Part shown: positions 40,620 to 41,840 of the stretch, in pieces | Layout of the letters: every line of letters starts with the position of its first letter | Position numbering within the stretch: the stretch's first letter is position 1 | NCBI GenBank assembly: GCA_964623885.1 | Contig: CAZUVM010000246.1 | Coordinates: 1-41,840 of the forward strand | Direction of reading: 5' to 3' | DNA length: 41,840 nt | Source of the DNA: CAZUVM01 sp964623885 | GTDB taxonomy: Bacteria > Verrucomicrobiota > Verrucomicrobiia > Limisphaerales > UBA8199 | Made by a program: the position numbers and the translations under genes | Notes under the pieces: generated by a model | What the model saw: only the letters and a program-made list of their open reading frames with translations | Told to the model about the DNA's origin: nothing | The model's database searches: none

Positions 40620-41840
40620 ATGCGATTACGACCAAGCCCCACCATCATCACCAGGCCCAAAGCGATCATTGGTTTGTTGTTGCTGATCCTGTCCGCCTGC
40701 TCAAGCCCTCCACCCAAACCTCCGCCGCAAGTCATCTACAGCGACGTTTACGACGAAAAGATTAAGGAGATCATGACCCTTGCGGAGCAGAACCGCTGGG
40801 AAGAAGCCCAGGCCAAGGCTGGCGCCTTATACGAGCACGACCCCAAAAACCCAATCGTTGCGCGCGTCCATAGCTGGGTGGAGCGCCAGGCCCAGGCCCG
40901 GCGGGCCCAAGCGCTCGAAGATAAAATCCGCAGCGTTGATGCCAAGAACTCGGTTTTTAATCCCACGATTAAGAGCCTCGTGACGGAGCAGAAAGACCGC
41001 GGACTACCCCCTCGCAAAGACGTGCGCGATGCGGTGGACCACATCGAAAGCCAGCCCTATATACCCGACACTTACGGAAAGATAGTTCACGAGCAGGGAC
41101 CGCTATTCGATTTCGAAAGCGCCAAAGGCCGCATGGCAAAGGTGCTCGACAAGGAGGTCTCCATTCACCTCGATAACGTTCCCCTCGAGACCATTCTGAT
41201 CAATTTGAGCCAGAGCTCCGGCATTAACATCGTTGCCGATAAATCGGTGCCGGCGCTCAAGCAAGTGCTCAGTGTAAACCTCGACAAAGTAAAGCTGAGC
41301 GAGTTCCTGCGTTATGTGGCGCGCAACTACGATCTGCAATTCCAGGTCGGCGACGAACTGGTTTGGGTCGTGGATGCGAAGGATCCCAAGAAACTGATGG
41401 AAGAGACTCGCTTTTACCGACTGCGCAAAGGATTTGTGCTGCCGGCGGAATTCGGCGCCGACGAGGTCAACCGACAAACAGTAACTGCCAACAATGTCAG
41501 CACCGTTACCGAGAACCAAAAACTGCGAAAATTCGTCAACGACGAGGCGCCGACCATGCCATCGCTTGAAAAAGCGATCAAAGAACTGTTCAGCGGCTCG
41601 AAGTATATGATCGATTATGAACGCAACCTGGTGGTGGCGCGCGGCACGCCTGAGCAGTTGGACGTGATGGAAAAAATCATCCAGGAATTTGATAAGCCGA
41701 TTCAGCAGGTGCTGATTGAAGCGCGCTTCGTGACGATTTCGAAGCCGGCCTTTTTGCAGCTGGGTGTCCTTTGGCAAACGGGGAGCGCCCCGCCTCCAGC
41801 CACGACTCCGCAGGATTTTACGGGCATTGTAAATAACCAG
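40620..41840 (+). CDS. Secretin-family outer-membrane lipoprotein, 5' part
   Basis: An open frame from ATG 40620 to the window edge (407 codons, no stop). The N-terminus MRLRPSPTIITRPKAIIGLLLLILSAC is a lipoprotein signal with lipidated C27, then a Pro-rich linker. About 45-95 is one helical TPR-like repeat (IKEIMTLAEQNRWEEAQAKAGALYEHDP). About 185-260 is an STN-type domain (VSIHLDNVPLETILINLSQSSGINIVADKSV), followed by secretin N-domains with YMIDYERNLVVARGTPEQLDVMEKIIQEFDKPIQQVLIEARFVTI. The secretin barrel should follow beyond the edge. This matches PilQ/GspD-like pores for type IV pili or type II secretion; which one cannot be told. No Shine-Dalgarno precedes the start. Confidence 0.85.
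   Translation, partial: MRLRPSPTIITRPKAIIGLLLLILSACSSPPPKPPPQVIYSDVYDEKIKEIMTLAEQNRWEEAQAKAGALYEHDPKNPIVARVHSWVERQAQARRAQALEDKIRSVDAKNSVFNPTIKSLVTEQKDRGLPPRKDVRDAVDHIESQPYIPDTYGKIVHEQGPLFDFESAKGRMAKVLDKEVSIHLDNVPLETILINLSQSSGINIVADKSVPALKQVLSVNLDKVKLSEFLRYVARNYDLQFQVGDELVWVVDAKDPKKLMEETRFYRLRKGFVLPAEFGADEVNRQTVTANNVSTVTENQKLRKFVNDEAPTMPSLEKAIKELFSGSKYMIDYERNLVVARGTPEQLDVMEKIIQEFDKPIQQVLIEARFVTISKPAFLQLGVLWQTGSAPPPATTPQDFTGIVNNQ

Overview
The window reads as chromosomal core DNA with some accessory segments from a GC-rich (roughly 57% by eye) Gram-negative-type bacterium. The best guess is a soil or freshwater Verrucomicrobiota of the Pedosphaera/Limisphaerales kind. That placement is inference from gene style: many secreted hydrolases, a sulfatase, a CTG/TTG/GTG-tolerant start usage with few Shine-Dalgarno sites, RNase HIII, a monofunctional-length PutA, and GC-rich palindromic spacer repeats. 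No rRNA, tRNA, CRISPR, phage or intact insertion sequence was seen.

Layout. 1-277 is non-coding. A Mn-superoxide dismutase (278-907) is followed by a large hairpin. Next comes a plus-strand run of an M16 zinc peptidase, pabB and pabC (1048-4689), then the translation block rpmI-rplT-pheS-pheT (4811-9061). A minus-strand group (9156-12119) holds a Tat-exported sugar-isomerase-like protein, a short-chain dehydrogenase and mutY. A duplicated-domain lipoprotein, rnhC and a small membrane protein read plus (12237-14727). Then come minus-strand putA (14730-17750) and two secreted glycoside-hydrolase-like genes in tandem (17813-23230).

23231-23813 is the most structured non-coding stretch. It holds short overlapping reading frames just upstream of the hydrolase pair and a nested, multi-layer inverted-repeat element. 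Downstream is a complete assimilatory sulfate-reduction operon: sulfite reductase, APS reductase, cysD and a cysN-cysC fusion (23814-29121). The opposite strand then carries gamma-glutamyltransferase, an S1-type sulfatase, a prolyl oligopeptidase, an ATP-dependent DNA ligase and a low-complexity exported protein (29125-36973). The last part is a TPR protein, an FPP synthase (ispA-like, minus), rpoZ, smpB and the 5' part of a secretin-family lipoprotein that runs off the right edge (37071-41840).

How it fits together. Housekeeping functions (translation, folate, isoprenoid, base-excision repair, R-loop removal, ribosome rescue) alternate with exported catabolic cassettes (glycoside hydrolases; peptidase-sulfatase-GGT). 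A sulfatase that releases sulfate and an operon that assimilates sulfate lie next to each other on opposite strands. Three convergent gene pairs are separated by only 2, 3 and 5 bp. No clear new defence or mobile system is present. The strongest candidates for undescribed biology are the nested palindrome at about 23333-23680, the overlapping leader ORFs beside it, and the two poorly characterised secreted hydrolases it precedes.
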